DNA of 64,000 nt, from the NCBI GenBank assembly GCA_021234155.1, contig JAJEKV010000060.1, positions 5,230,323 through 5,294,322 of the forward strand, read 5' to 3'. Both the position numbers and the translations under genes were made by a program. This DNA comes from Isoetes taiwanensis. Lineage: Eukaryota > Streptophyta > Lycopodiopsida > Isoetales > Isoetaceae. This document shows positions 45,578 through 57,649 of this stretch, piece by piece (positions within the stretch are counted from its first letter, which is position 1; every line of letters begins with the position of its first letter). Under the pieces are notes generated by a model, which saw only the letters and a list, made by a program, of their open reading frames with translations, did not search any database and was not told where the DNA came from.

Positions 45578-45925
45578 CAGAAAAAAGTAGAACTTGATTG
45601 TAATGCTATGCAAGAAATTGTGAAATGGATATCTCAGGTTGAATGCCATGAGCAGTCCAACGAAATGGTCTTTATTGATCAAGGTGATATACAGGACTAG
45701 CATTTATTATGAGAAGATAGCTTTGGACAAGTTTATAAAGCAAATTGGCATCGGATGCCTGTGGCTATTAAAGAGTTTAATAAAACTAATAGTTCTTTTG
45801 CCAGTTATGAGTAGTATGTGCTATCTAATGGTCTCTTCAAGATGCAGGCTTCCAATTTTTCTCATATTATTAAGGTAGTTGGTCTTACCAAAGGCAGACA
45901 GAGTATTGTCCTAGAGTTTATTGTC
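45578..45925 (+). pseudogene. Protein kinase pseudogene fragment
   Basis: Plus reading: EDSFGQVYKANWHRMPVAIK then EFNKTNSSFASYE, a TAG stop, YVLSNGLFKMQASNFSHIIK and GLTKGRQSIVLEF. These are kinase subdomains I (GxVYKA), II (VAIKEF, catalytic Lys), III-IV and V (LVLEF-like). An upstream part (VELDCNAMQEIVKWISQVE) is separated by a stop near 45698. The catalytic loop HRD and DFG are not found downstream, so only the N-lobe remains. Possibly a receptor-like or MLK-type kinase. Confidence 0.65.
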
Positions 45926-46496
45926 CTAGATTTTGATGGCAATACTTGGAAGAATGTAAGATGCTTCTGCTGATAAAAGGTAGGTCTTTGATGTTTGTCT
46001 TCATAACATCCAAAGGAACGAGTAAATCATGGCTTGGCATGTCTATCTGCAGTCCTTAGTAGGGATGATAAATCTGTTGCTGCTAGACTTTGATTTAGCA
46101 TATCATTGTTCCTAATACATTTTTCTCACGTTATGCAGGTATAGAATGCAAATTAGACTAATTACAACAAGATGTAACAGATTGGTCCACAATTGCTCTA
46201 ATCACAGCAAGATAGAGCAAATTGGTCTGCATTTGCTCATTCTCTCATCGACTGTAGACACTTCCATCACCATGGTAAGGGAGTAAAAGTTCCAAATGCA
46301 ACAATCGCCTTAAGTTTCTGAAATAGGATATGATTCTGTTCCCAGATATAGCAGAAGTGGCCCTATTATATACTTATGTTCATATCATCCTTTACTTATG
46401 CCTTGCGCCCTTTTCTAATGAACATCTTGGAGAAGAATACGCCAGCTCAAGAAGAATATGGTTTATGTTTCTTAAGATAAAGGACTCTTTTTAGAT

Positions 46497-47010
46497 TGCA
46501 TGGGCGAATATTTTGTGTCTTGGCCAGTAGAATCACATCCATTTGGAGATATCTGACTGTTATACTTCAAGCAGGCCAGACTTTGTCTTAGTTGCCTTAG
46601 TGTTACGAATAGCAAGTTGGATCAGGTTAAATCCACACATGACCATAGGAGAAGTATGGCCACAGCCAAACGAGCAGCAGAAATGGTGAATCGCTATTTG
46701 ATGAGTGCTTGGAAGACTGAGCACAAGGAATGCAATGTATAGTGATAGTTGGACAATTTGCTTTTAAAATGGCCAATGGCCAGTAGATTGCATGGGTGAA
46801 TATGTTGTGTCTTGGCCAGTAGAATCACATCCATTTGGAAATAATTTTGTTGCGAATATATTCTGACTGTTATATATACTTGAAGCAGGCCAGACTTTGT
46901 CTTAGTTGCCTTAGTGTTACGAATAGCAAGTTGGATCAGGTTAAGTCCACACATGACCATAGGAGAAGTATGGCTACAGCCAAAAGAGCAGCAGAAATGG
47001 TGAATAACTC
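46497..47010 (+). repeat. Direct duplication of about 200 bp, 290 bp apart
   Basis: Units 46497-46690 and 46787-47005 share TTGTGTCTTGGCCAGTAGAA, AGACTTTGTCTTAGTTGCCT and CATGACCATAGGAGAAGTAT. The second unit has a short insertion after CATTTGGA. Confidence 0.85.
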
Positions 47011-47708
47011 GCCACCCAACCTATGAATTCAGACGAACCTGAACTCCCCACCCTCCCCAAATCCATGTAACTGTTACTCTTACATAGTTAACTCTCTTCA
47101 CCGTTCCCCAAGACCTTTCACTAAAGGTGGCTTGGCATATAAGGCTCTGCCTTATATGGCTATCTTCCCCCTTCTATCCTTTATGGTATCTTAAGGAGAT
47201 GTTGGCAATAGCATGGTATCAGTTCAGTAGAAGATGTTCTGCAAATGTCTGATGATGGAAACTTTGAAAAATGGAAGCCTACATTTTGTTCAGATGTTGG
47301 AACTGTTGAAGAGGAGTTGTAAACTTTTTGATGCTGATACTGCAATTACCAAACAGTTGAAGCTTACATTTTGTTATTCGCTATGGGCTTCATCTAACCA
47401 TCCAACTTGACGAAGGAGATCTACCATATTGACATAGTACTAGACATACAGTGCAATTCCATGAGTGCAACCTTTAACGAATGCCTCTTTGGTGGCAGAA
47501 ATAATGTTGGAATTTGATTGAGGAAGTATTGCGTTGGATGTGTTGTGGACACTACATTTTGCTTGGTTGACGTATTTTGCTTATCTTAACAGGGATGCCG
47601 CCGCAGCATCCCAGCGGCAACATCCCACAGGTTAAATGATGGAAGATTTTCTTGCACTACAAACATAGACATATCTATGGCTGAAATACATACTTTGTGC
47701 AGTAAGCA

Positions 47709-47933
47709 TTTGATCAAGAATAATAATCATGATAGGGAACTTGCATGCCATGCTTTATAGCAAGTCTATTCATAAAAGAAACTAAATGAAGCTCCAGGTG
47801 CATGATTTGTGTTTCTTTGATCAAGAATAATAATCATGATAGGAAACTTGCATGCCATGCTCTATAGCAGGTCTATTCATAAAAAAAAAGAAACTAAATG
47901 AAGCTCCAGGTGCATGATTCGTGTTTCTTGGGT
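47709..47933 (+). repeat. Tandem duplication of about 107 bp
   Basis: TTGATCAAGAATAATAATCA through GGTGCATGATT(T/C)GTGTTTC occurs twice head to tail, with an A-run expansion in the second unit. Confidence 0.9.
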
Positions 47934-48489
47934 GATTTACCTTTATACAATTTCATTGATATTCTCTAGCCTCAGACCTGGTACCCTGATGTTCACATCT
48001 ACTCTAGAATCTAGCTTGCCATTTTGTTTTAGAATGTTTTTTGCTGTTTTTTTAATTTATGCTAGATTGTTTGATGTCTTAGTAGCCTTCCAATATTACC
48101 CTTTGCAAATGCTTAGTTCTTGAAGCCTGCATTTCTTTAGTTATCAATTTGCCTCTTTATTTCTTTTGTTGGCTGCACATGAAAATGTCTATGGAGATGT
48201 GTTGCGTAATGACCTTACTGGCTAAGATATATATTGTAGGAGGCGGCTCAAATTTACTGTTATTTGTGCACCATACTGATATAAGTGAATGGAATACTGG
48301 ATGGAATATATTGTAGGCATATATTGTAAGGTATTGTAAGGAATTACCTCTGGGTAGAAGCATGAGGCAGAAAAAGTGCCAGTATTTTACATTTACAAAT
48401 TCAAAATGTAAGGAAATCCCTCCCCCCCAGAAATTATTATTCTTGGAATGAATCATTAATAGGGCAAATAATTTTGAACTCTCCTCCCG

Positions 48490-48600
48490 CTCTCTGTTCA
48501 ACCTCCCTCCCACTCGAACCTCCATAGCCGAAAGCTTGACATCCATATTCGAACCTCCATAGCCAAGATCAGGACCTCCATAGCCAAAAGCTTGCATTTT
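48490..48600 (+). repeat. CCTCCATAGCC repeats at the left end of element 2
   Basis: CGAACCTCCATAGCC, CGAACCTCCATAGCC and GGACCTCCATAGCC, with AAAGCTTG words between, lie just before the accessory gene's ATG. Confidence 0.8.
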
Positions 48601-48629
48601 CAAAGAGCTGAAGCACCAGGGAAGAGATC

Positions 48630-51600
48630 ATGACGAAGCAGCTAGGAACAAAGACATCTCCAAGGAAATCTCCTCGCAACAAACCTGTAAAGCCCATGCC
48701 AAGGTCTTCCACTAGAACTGCCACCCGAAAACTCAAGAGTGGGTCTTCTTGGATCGGGAGGTCTTCCGCTGAGTTTGACAAGGTAAGCATCAGTGACTTA
48801 GGAGCAACAATTTTGATAGCATGTTTCCAGGGCTAGTGCAAATAGTGCAGGATGTTTGGGGTTCTGAAGCCCCTGATGTTAGGGGTTATCAAGAGTGCAG
48901 GATTAAGCCTATTTGGATGACAATTTTTTTTTTCTGTGTATGAGCACGTTTTTTGTAGGAAGGACATTGCAAATCATCACATTCCATTGTATTTTGCCCG
49001 AGCATATGCACTTCATTACAAATGAGTAAGCATTGATTGGGATGAGGTGAAAGCAAGTGCAAGTCTTCATTCAAAAGGCTCTCAAAAGAATCGACGGACC
49101 GACGTAATTAGCTCTGATGAAAGTCTTCCAATGTTAAAGCTATTAAATGTATGCCTCGGGTAGAATTGGGGGGCAGGGTTGGAAATGATGAAAAGGTGGA
49201 GGGAAAGAAGAGCATTAGATTCGCCTCCATGCTTGATGAAATACGACTTTTAAAAGAGAAAAGGAAAACAATGGAAATTGAACTGTTGAAGCATGAGAGT
49301 GATAAGAGCTTCTTGACAAGACTTGTGCAGAATAAAGATGCAAAAATATGTGAGCAGTTCAGCATTATGGCAGGTTTAAAAGCAAGCGGAAAGCCAACTG
49401 ATGTGCAAATGGCATTGGCATCCCATTTAGAGGAGGAGAAATCAAGTTATATTGCTGACTTAGATGCTTTAATGATTCCCATTGATTGTTTAAAGGCTGA
49501 TTTGCAAGAATTAGAAGCTGCCATTGAAAAAATCAGCAAGGATATGGAAGTTAATTCCAACTGCGAGAATAGGATAAAGGAGATGACTAAGCATTTGGAA
49601 AGATCAGACCCGATAGGCCTGCAGCCCGCTCCCATACTCGCAGCAAGACGGAGCGCTTCATCCTCACATATTAGCACTACTTGCAGCAGCTGCAATGATT
49701 GCCTTGACTCGACCATGGTAATACCTCCACTTTGTGGTCATACATATTGTCGATTTTGTCTTGTATTCAGGGTTTCAACGACGAATACATGTGTACATGA
49801 TTGTTCATGGTCCGAGGACCTGCGGCACTGCTTAGGAATCCCTTCTGAAGGTACATCTATTTCTATTTTCATTACATAATTAGTTTGAGCGTACTTAGAT
49901 GTAGTTAGTTTCCATCATGTACATAACTGTAGTAGCATTTGATTTGGCGTGGTTTATCTTTACTGTAAAGAGGAAATGTATTTGCTTATGTTCTTTACAT
50001 TTACATGTGCCATGAAGTGCTTTTCTGGAATTCCTTTACAGGGTGTATTAATAGGGTGTATTGCATATGATTGTACTTTGCATTTACATGTGATCAGAAA
50101 TGCATATGAATTTAGTATTTGACTTTCCTTTACATTCAATGCTGAATGATATATTTGATAGGGTGTATTGATAAAATATTTTGTTCTTTACATTTTACAT
50201 ATGTTCTGAAATGCATTTGAATTTAGTATTTGGTTTTCCTTTACATTCTGCTAGCTATGCACACTAATGTACTTCTATTTTGTCATTACATTATCAGCAG
50301 AAAGTTTGCCTGTAGTTAAAACCTACTTGCATGTAATTAACATTTGTTCTGTTTTGATTTGCATCTGATTCTTTTTTCTTCAGATTTTGCCTCTATCTAC
50401 TCTACATCTCCCCTTGATTCTAAATCAAGTGTTTACATTTCTTATTTGCTTATGATCCCAATTGTGTCAATGCAGATATGGGTAGTATCAAGAAAGCAAG
50501 AAGTAAACTGCAAATAAACTAAACAATTCATGTTTCGTGCGCTATGCTTAAGTTCTGAATATAGCAAAATCTTATGTTGTAGGTGAAAAGAAGGATGTTG
50601 TTGGGAAGGGGTTGCATTTACCATTCTCAGACATCCCAATTGCTGAACCTGGCACAAAAGATGATGCTGCTATCGATGTCGGAAGTCTATCCACATCTAC
50701 ATCACCTTTGAGAATTGCAACAACTCATAAGCAATCAGTGCAAGATTTGGAGACCGAGAGGTACTTGGATAAAACTTCAGAAATTGTGGAAGGTAGAGTG
50801 ATTGCATTCTGATTACATTAAGATTGCATCTGTTGTAGTTAGAGTTCACTAATGTTCAATATTTTGCAGTGAGGTTGTTTTCCAAAAAGAGATCCCGGTT
50901 TGTTGAAATTTGCTATTATTATTGCGACAACAATGTCGAAAAGCCCGTAAAAGTAATTCTCTCTCCTTTTTCAGGGTTTCTTTTTTTTTTTTTTTGTATT
51001 TTGAAACTTACGTTGACGTGTTTACAGATAAAATTGCTGAAGATGTTGGTGACGACATTGAAAACAGTCCTGAAGCTGCTGTTGAAGTTCAAGTTCAGGA
51101 AAAGTCTTGTTCTTTGGCAGGTACGTGTTTCTTTTTTTGTCTTGCTTTCAAAACATTAGAATGAAGCACTTTCTTTACTTCAGAGACTTGCGACGATTCA
51201 ATGGAGCTAAATGATGTTGAAGAAGCCTTGGAGATTGCAGCCAAGGCAACTACTAAATTTATGGTCAAAGCTAATGCCAAAACAAATTTGGAAAAAGAGA
51301 GTGCAAACCCAGGCGAGGGGACAACCATTTTGAAAAGCGGTAATTGCTAGCTTACATTTACTTAGTTATACTTCAGTAGCTTATTAGATTTTACTCGTTT
51401 TGCATGTCTAAACCACTAGAAACAGAGATTGGAAGGTATCAATTTATGCCTTATTGTCATGGATCCATTGTTAATATGACACTAACATCTTGGATCTGAC
51501 AATAGAAATGATGACAAGGATAAACTTATGGAATTCACGCCATTCACGCCATTCAAGAACTGCCCGCCGGCTGAAATGAAAGTGGTTGCATCTGACGTAG

Positions 51601-52528
51601 CAATTTTATGTGCAACTAACTCTAAAATGAGTAGCCGCTTAGTGGATCTTTATGGCAGGTAATAACCTGGTTGTAACCGAGCTGTATTTGTTGCTATTCC
51701 TTGTTTCTAATGTTAACCTTAATCTAATCCAAGTGCTTGCATGAGATATTGCCTTCCGAGTGGAAGAGCAAAATCTTTTTTTAATCCTACTTACAACTAT
51801 ATAAGGTTTAGAGAAGCTACCAGCAGCAAAAGAAAGGGTGAATCAGCCACCCACCATCATTGAAATAATGAAATCAGGAATGAAGGGGATTGTGGTAGCT
51901 AAATGCCATCATATCCTTGCACCTATCCTTGAAAATGACCATTTTGTGCTGGCTGTTTTTACGCTCGTACCATCTGATTCCAAGATCCTACCTGCAGCAG
52001 CAATTCACGTCTTGAATCCTCTTACAGGTTATGTGACGAACGAGAAAGCAATCAAAGGGTATGTAATACTTTAAGTTGTTGCTTTGCTTTTCTTCGCTAT
52101 TTCGGTCTGCTAAATTTTGTGATATGTAGGCTGCACACACAAATGTTAACCCTATCGATCGGTCAAGTATCTAGAGGCGTCGATTTCATGAAGAGAAATA
52201 ATGTTAATCGGATTCAGCAAGTAGAGGTTCCACAGCAGCCCGATCTAACATCATGTGGGTTGTATGTGATGGGATTTATGCACAAATATGTTGAAGCTCT
52301 TATCTCTGGTAGAGATATGGAAGTAAGTTGTATGCCTTCCCTTGTATGTACTGCATCTCATGTTCCTTTAAATATTTCTAACCTTATTTATGGATGTCAC
52401 AGATTACATCTAAATGGTTCTCTCATGAATACGCCCTGTCACGACGACAATTTCTAATAGATGCTTTGGTCACGCATTGTGATGCCAATCCGAAAGAACA
52501 TATCAGCCAGCAATCCTCTGATTTTTGA
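48630..52528 (+). CDS. Element 2 accessory gene: coiled coil, RING finger and Ulp1-like protease
   Basis: Inferred exons: 48630-48782 (basic, SPRKSPRNKPVKPMPRSS), about 48958-49850, 50583-50792, one near 50871-50950, 51029-51120, 51182-51339, about 51508-51659, 51809-52060, 52130-52320 and 52402-52528. The second carries IPLYFARAYALHYK, a TGA at 49022-49024, IDWDEVKASA, a coiled coil (LDEIRLLKEKRKTMEIELLK) and a RING cluster CSSCNDCLDSTMVIPPLCGH then TYCRFC. The C-terminus is protease-like: NDHFVLAVF (catalytic His), IHVLNPL where the usual acidic residue is Asn, and QVEVPQQPDLTSCGLYVMGF (oxyanion Gln region and nucleophile Cys), ending SQQSSDF*. Ulp1/C48 proteases process or remove SUMO. The TGA may be a disabling change or a missed splice. 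All other exons are open. Confidence 0.65.
49985..50260 (+). repeat. TTTACATT-type repeats in an intron of element 2
   Basis: Imperfect units of about 110 bp contain CATTTACATGTG, GAAATGCAT(A/T)TGAATTTAGTAT, CCTTTACATTC and AGGGTGTATT(G/A)AT. Similar TTACATTACATT words cluster at 55075-55410 in the transposase gene and near both ends of the element, paralleling the AAGCACTT words of element 1. Confidence 0.7.
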
Positions 52529-52899
52529 TTTAAAGAAACTTTTGATTTCTGATTTATGATTGATGCACAATAGAAGATACGAGAACAGAATTTGAGCTGA
52601 TCATGAGTCTGAGTATCTGATAGATGAACTATGTAACAGGCTTATATCTATATATTTTTTGTTCACATGTTTGTGACATTTCCTATCATAAGGAATGTGT
52701 AAATGACACTATGCTGAATAGTATACTACTGATAGTATACTTTATGACTATGTAAGTTATAATTATGAATACAAAAAACACCTTACCTCCAAAAAAAAAG
52801 TTGAAAAAAAAGATTTCTGATTTAAAGAAGCCTTGTACCCTTTTTGGTCAATCAAAACAGTTACTTGATTGTTTTGAGTGATATGTTTTGTGACCTTGT

Positions 52900-53065
52900 A
52901 CCACATCACACCCCTCCATCACACTCCACCACCATCAGCACACTCCACCACACCACATCACACCACAATCCACAACACCACACCACACCACACCACCACC
53001 ACCACCACCACACCCCACCACCACAGTCCACCACACCACATCATACCACCACACACCACTATATA
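52900..53065 (+). repeat. CACCA-rich microsatellite
   Basis: ACACCACACCACA/CCACCACCAC/CATCACACC words in the gap between the two convergent genes of element 2. Confidence 0.9.
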
Positions 53066-53309
53066 AATAATATATTAATGTTTGTGTTTTAATCTGGTTC
53101 ATGGATTCATTTTATAAGGACCATGACTTTTGGACAGTATGCTTGGACATAAAAATATTTTTTGATTACATGAACATCACATTCTGATTACATTCAGTTT
53201 GCAAGTCCATGCCTTAGTGCATAGAAAAGTTACTTCAACAACAGGTTAACATATTACAGTGATTCTACAATCTCTGGCAAATTTTCCAGCAACATTTCAT
53301 GCCAATAGT

Positions 53310-56226
53310 TAGTCAGTTCATATGCATAAGATGTACCTTTCTCACCCTAATTACTGACTCGGGATGGACAAGAACTTTCTTTCCTTGAATAAGCCTGTAC
53401 TTTTGATGGCAACCATGAATCAATTCAAAGTAGTTACCAGCTATAACTTCATTACCACAATAAAATTCATTTCCATAGTCATCGGTGTCTTCTTCGAGGG
53501 CATGTTTCACATACATTGGTAATGGATGAGATAATAAGGGACCCTTTCATAATTGTGCGGGGATGTGAATGATGCAAAATAATCTCCAACCTGCCTTTGT
53601 CTCATCCACATTGTCCACGTCATTTGCCCACAAGTCCTGCCGCTGCGTACCCATCTTCTTCAACATTATCCCCTGTTTGTAGGCTCTAGTTTTCTCAACT
53701 CCCACCGCCACAATGATCAGCATTCTCACAAGCAAGGCCAATCAAAATTGATGCATGCCTTACAAAAACATGAAAGAGATCTAGACATTAACTTTGTTGG
53801 ATCATTTGGATCTATGGATGATATGCTAATGAAGAGATTGCACCCCTTTCACTTTGGGAGCACATCAAATCTTTGGGAGCGGTCAATGTCGATTCCAAAA
53901 TACCCTTTCCACATCGAAATTTTCTCTTCAAGAACCTCACATGCGGTTTTGCATTTTTTATCACTTTCCCATCCTTTTTTTTTTTTGTTACGCCTCAAGC
54001 CATAGTTTGGCTATGGCTCCTTCTCTAAAATCATGTGTGCCCTTCCCATGTCCACGAGCCAAATAAATTCCGGTGCATTTCGATCTTATCTTTGTTGATG
54101 ATACCTAGTTACATGATAGAAAGCTCTTCTTGACTTGAATTAGGCTGCACACCCGTCAAACCAAACTAAGTGGTATTTCATATGGCCAGCACCATTTTCT
54201 TTCAGCCAATTGAGGTGCATAGTGAATGCTTTTTGTACAAAGTGAGCATCATGTATTTTGTCATCTGAAATAACGAAGTGCACACATTTTCTCATTTTAC
54301 CCTGTACCTTGAACATCGTGATGTGGACCAATATGCTGATTTGTTCGTTGTACCAATGTTGTGCTTGAATCTCGTTGAATGGCTTCAAAGTATAATTCTC
54401 AGAGAAATCAACAACTGATAATACGGTATCATCACGAAGACTCTTCATGGATTCCTTGAATTGTTTGCTCTGCCAATGTGCCACAAAGTTATGATATACA
54501 AACTTCGACATATGATCAAACATGTTATCCAACATATTATTGGAGCTGCCTTTCTTGTCAATTAGCTTTAGTCTTCGTGAAGTTCCTTTCTTCGAGGGCT
54601 CATTAACGTAACCATAGACTTGCCAATCAAGCGTTTGATCAATCTGCTCATTGTATTCTCTTGGACACAACTCAGTTAATTATTTCCCACAATTTCCACA
54701 ATCTGATTTGATACATTGTAGCTTATGCCACTCGTTGCCTGCTGCTTTGTCACATACCATAGCCCTCCAAAATGTGCTAACATTATCAAATGTCATGTTC
54801 TTGGCTTGACATATCCCAGATGAGCTTGTTTGCGCACACACCACAATTGCACGAACAATTTTCATGGAGTCTTGACCTCATCAAATTAAATGCCTGCTTG
54901 TACAGATCTGATTGCTCATGTTTCATGCAACAACATGTGTTTCTTTTCTTTAGCTTTCTAATGCAAGAAGGTTTTAAGTATTCAAATTGCCTAAGCCCAA
55001 TCGAACCCTCGGATCTTGATCCACAAAATTGCGGAATAATTGACAGTAAAATTATAGTGAAATAAAATTAGTCACCTCATTACATTACATTACATACAAA
55101 TCTTTTACATATTCAAGACCCTAAACTCCCACACATACATGTATATTCTGACATGAATTTTATTTCATTTACTACGAAGTCACATAATTTCTTGACAATT
55201 AATACATCTCCACACTAATTTCTTCTTAGTTATTGCCTACATCTACAATACATCCAGAATATACATGTAAACAAATATACATGTACGTGTTGCCATGAAA
55301 TAATTTGACATTTCCATGTAGAGCAAACTAGTGCAAACTACATCTACATTACATTCAAAAAGTAAAGAAATCCGTTACAAACTTTACATCAGTGTTACAA
55401 AATAAAAAACATCTTTATTCTGCAAAAAAAGATGCAATTACAGCTAAATTACAGTCGTACCTGTGTAATGTCAATATATTGAATTGGTTGTGTCCTCTTC
55501 TTCATGACCTCTAATTTTTGGTGAAACCTTTGAGTTATCTAACCAAAACTGAGCAACCATATCCTTCATAGTCTGATCTATAGTATTTGTTCTTGGATTT
55601 TGACCTGCTAATGCCCACAGATTTGTTCCACCCAGTGACATTCTTTTCCTTCTCTCCACTACTAGTTTCATATTTCTAGGATGTATCTTCAGCAACTTAG
55701 CTGCTAGTGAAGTCTTCTGTAATTCTCCTTCCTCTCCAACCACCATAGATAGTACAGAATGCTTTGCAGCAAGTTTGTCATTGCTATTTGCATGTTTGAC
55801 ATCTTGGAGGCCATCCTTTAAATTCTTTACCAGATTTGTTTTCACGATAGCCTCTTGAGGCCTTCCAATGACTGGCTCAAATAGAAATTGCAATCTTTTG
55901 TCCTGCAATAATCTTCTTGCAAATATACTTTGATGTTTTGGAGTCAAATTAGATACCTCATTCATTATGAGATTTACAGCAGCATTCACCTTTCTTCTAA
56001 TTGGCTTTGTCACGTATCCACCCCTACAAACCCTCTGTTTCGATTTTCTTTGCCTGCTTGTAACAGTGCTTTCCAAAACTTCATCAACAGGAGGATTGAA
56101 ATCTGAACCCGATGCTGACCTCGAAGTGCTTGCATGAGAGTCCAATCCTTCTTCCATAGTTTCTTCTTCAACTGGTGCTTTAAGACATCGATCCATTCTG
56201 CAGAAAGGGGATACAACATCCTGCAC
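53310..56226 (-). pseudogene. Element 2 transposase gene (degenerate)
   Basis: Minus-strand order: frame 56226-55471 (basic N-terminus; LVVERRKRMS; FWLDNSKVSPKIRGHE), then FEYLKPSCIRKLKKRNTCCC MKHEQ as in element 1, CSCNCGVC, FWRAMVCDKAAGNEWHKLQC, a stop at the exon border near 54680, LCPREYNEQIDQTLDWQVYG, FVYHNFVAHWQSKQF, SVVDFSENY (first Asp), HFVISDDKIHDAHFV and VWFDGCAA (second Asp) followed by a TAA where Gln is expected. Beyond that FKSRRAFYHVTRYH and a shifted GHGKGTHD-like piece remain. The C-terminal frames 53741-53547 and 53516-53313 hold GNEFYCGNEVIAGNYFELIH. Stops and frameshifts make this copy non-functional. Confidence 0.7.
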
Positions 56227-57099
56227 AAAAAATCAGATTATTAACCAGATTTGTATTACTGCGTGAAGGGATTTGTATTACTGCTTGAAGGAAAGGGCTT
56301 CAAGATACATTTGTTTCTTGAAATGCATTCGATTTAGGAGCAGCTATAATCGATTCGGGGCAAGTTTTCCTTGAGATAAAATCCGGAGACATGTTTGATC
56401 GATCGAGGAAAGTTCAAAATGTGCGCCAAGATTTCGGGAGGATTTGGTATAATTATGGAGAATATTGTACGTCAACCGCCTTTATTAATGATAGGCAACT
56501 CCATGTAAAATTCAAAATGTACATTACAAACACTTTAACCCAGTTCAAATTTCTACATTAATATACAAAAAAATTCAATCACCCTTTTATGCTTCTACCC
56601 CTCTATATATATGCACCAATTTGGTTCTAACTTGCTTCTAAAGTGTTAAAAGTTGTCTATTTAAGAACAACAATTTTTTCAAATTAAGAAATATGGATCG
56701 TAACCTTGCAAAATTACATAATATCTGTACTATATGTGGCAGCTTAAATCTTACTATTAACAAGGAAGTAGTTGACAATTTTTTTGTTAAAAAATGCCCT
56801 AGAAAATATTTGTACATGGCATTTTGATAGATGCACTAATGTGGTCCTATAAAATGTTAAATTTATTACCGCATTCCAAACTATAAACTAATAACAACAG
56901 CAGAAATAAGTTCTTAATTATGGAGCATCATGTGGTAATCATTAGAAATGGTGTTGTAAGTACTTAATTATGGAGCATTATATGATGATTACTAGAAATG
57001 ATGTAAATTCTTCCAGCACTTGCAAATTTCCCTAGCATTTTGGCAATTTCCATATGTCAATACATATGGTTAATCGTATGACGTATCTCTAAATACCTT

Positions 57100-57640
57100 A
57101 TTCTTTTGCGCACCCACTTGCCCATGAAAAGACGCAGACTCATTGCCTCCATTCGCACAGGGGCACATCATCTTCGAATTGAGACAGGCAGATGGATTGG
57201 TGAGCCACGTCAGGACAGGCTCTGTCAATGCTGCCAAATGGGAGTCATTGAGGATGAATCTCATACCCTTCAAAGTTGCCCAGCATATGATCAAATTCGG
57301 ACGCGCTATGCTGAGTTGGTCAGGCCTGGCCAGCCGCTACATGTGACATTGAGCACGGCATCCGTACGGATGCTAGGATCATACCTTCAGGAGGTCATGG
57401 ACATGCGAGATCAGCTATGTCCTCGGGCACGCACTTGACATGTACATACACATTTATTTCATGATGATGTATACTTGTACAGTTTGACAGCATTCTTATT
57501 ACTGCCACGGTTTTTCCCTCGAAAACCCTTCGGGGCGGGGGTTTTTTAACCCGGACAGTAATAAGTTTGTTGCGCTCCTTCTGGGTCCCATAGGCCGATT
57601 GGTCTCAGTGGACGATAAAAAAACTATTCTATTCTATTTA
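57100..57640 (+). mobile_element. 5'-truncated LINE with (CTATT)n tail
   Basis: The plus frame 57106-57438 reads RRRLIASIRTGAHHLRIETG RW then CQCCQMGVIEDESHTLQSC, the terminal knuckle of ORF2, ending ARA RT*. The 3' UTR has CCACGGTTTTTCCCTCGAAA, a GGGGCGGGGGTTTTTT element, and GGTCTCAGTGGACGATAAAA before AAACTATTCTATTCTATTT. Total length about 540 bp. Confidence 0.8.
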
Positions 57641-57649
57641 AGCTCCATC

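Larger units (their letters stand above)
48388..56530 (+). mobile_element. Element 2: about 8-kb relative of element 1 with Ulp1-type accessory gene
   Basis: A plus-strand accessory gene (48630-52528) and a minus-strand transposase gene (56226-53310) converge, as in element 1 but flipped. The transposase aligns by eye with element 1 along its length, and the N-terminal domain, coiled coil and RING of the accessory gene also correspond. Ends are degenerate: TTTTGAACTCTCCTC (48474-48488) and the inverted TTTTGAACTTTCCTC (near 56410-56424) sit at comparable distances from the genes, with weaker similarity outward to ACATTT words near 48390 and 56520. I therefore give approximate limits. No target duplication could be defined. 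Confidence 0.65.

Noticed and set aside
52844-53092. His/Pro/Thr-rich frames
   Set aside because: CACCA microsatellite between the convergent genes of element 2.
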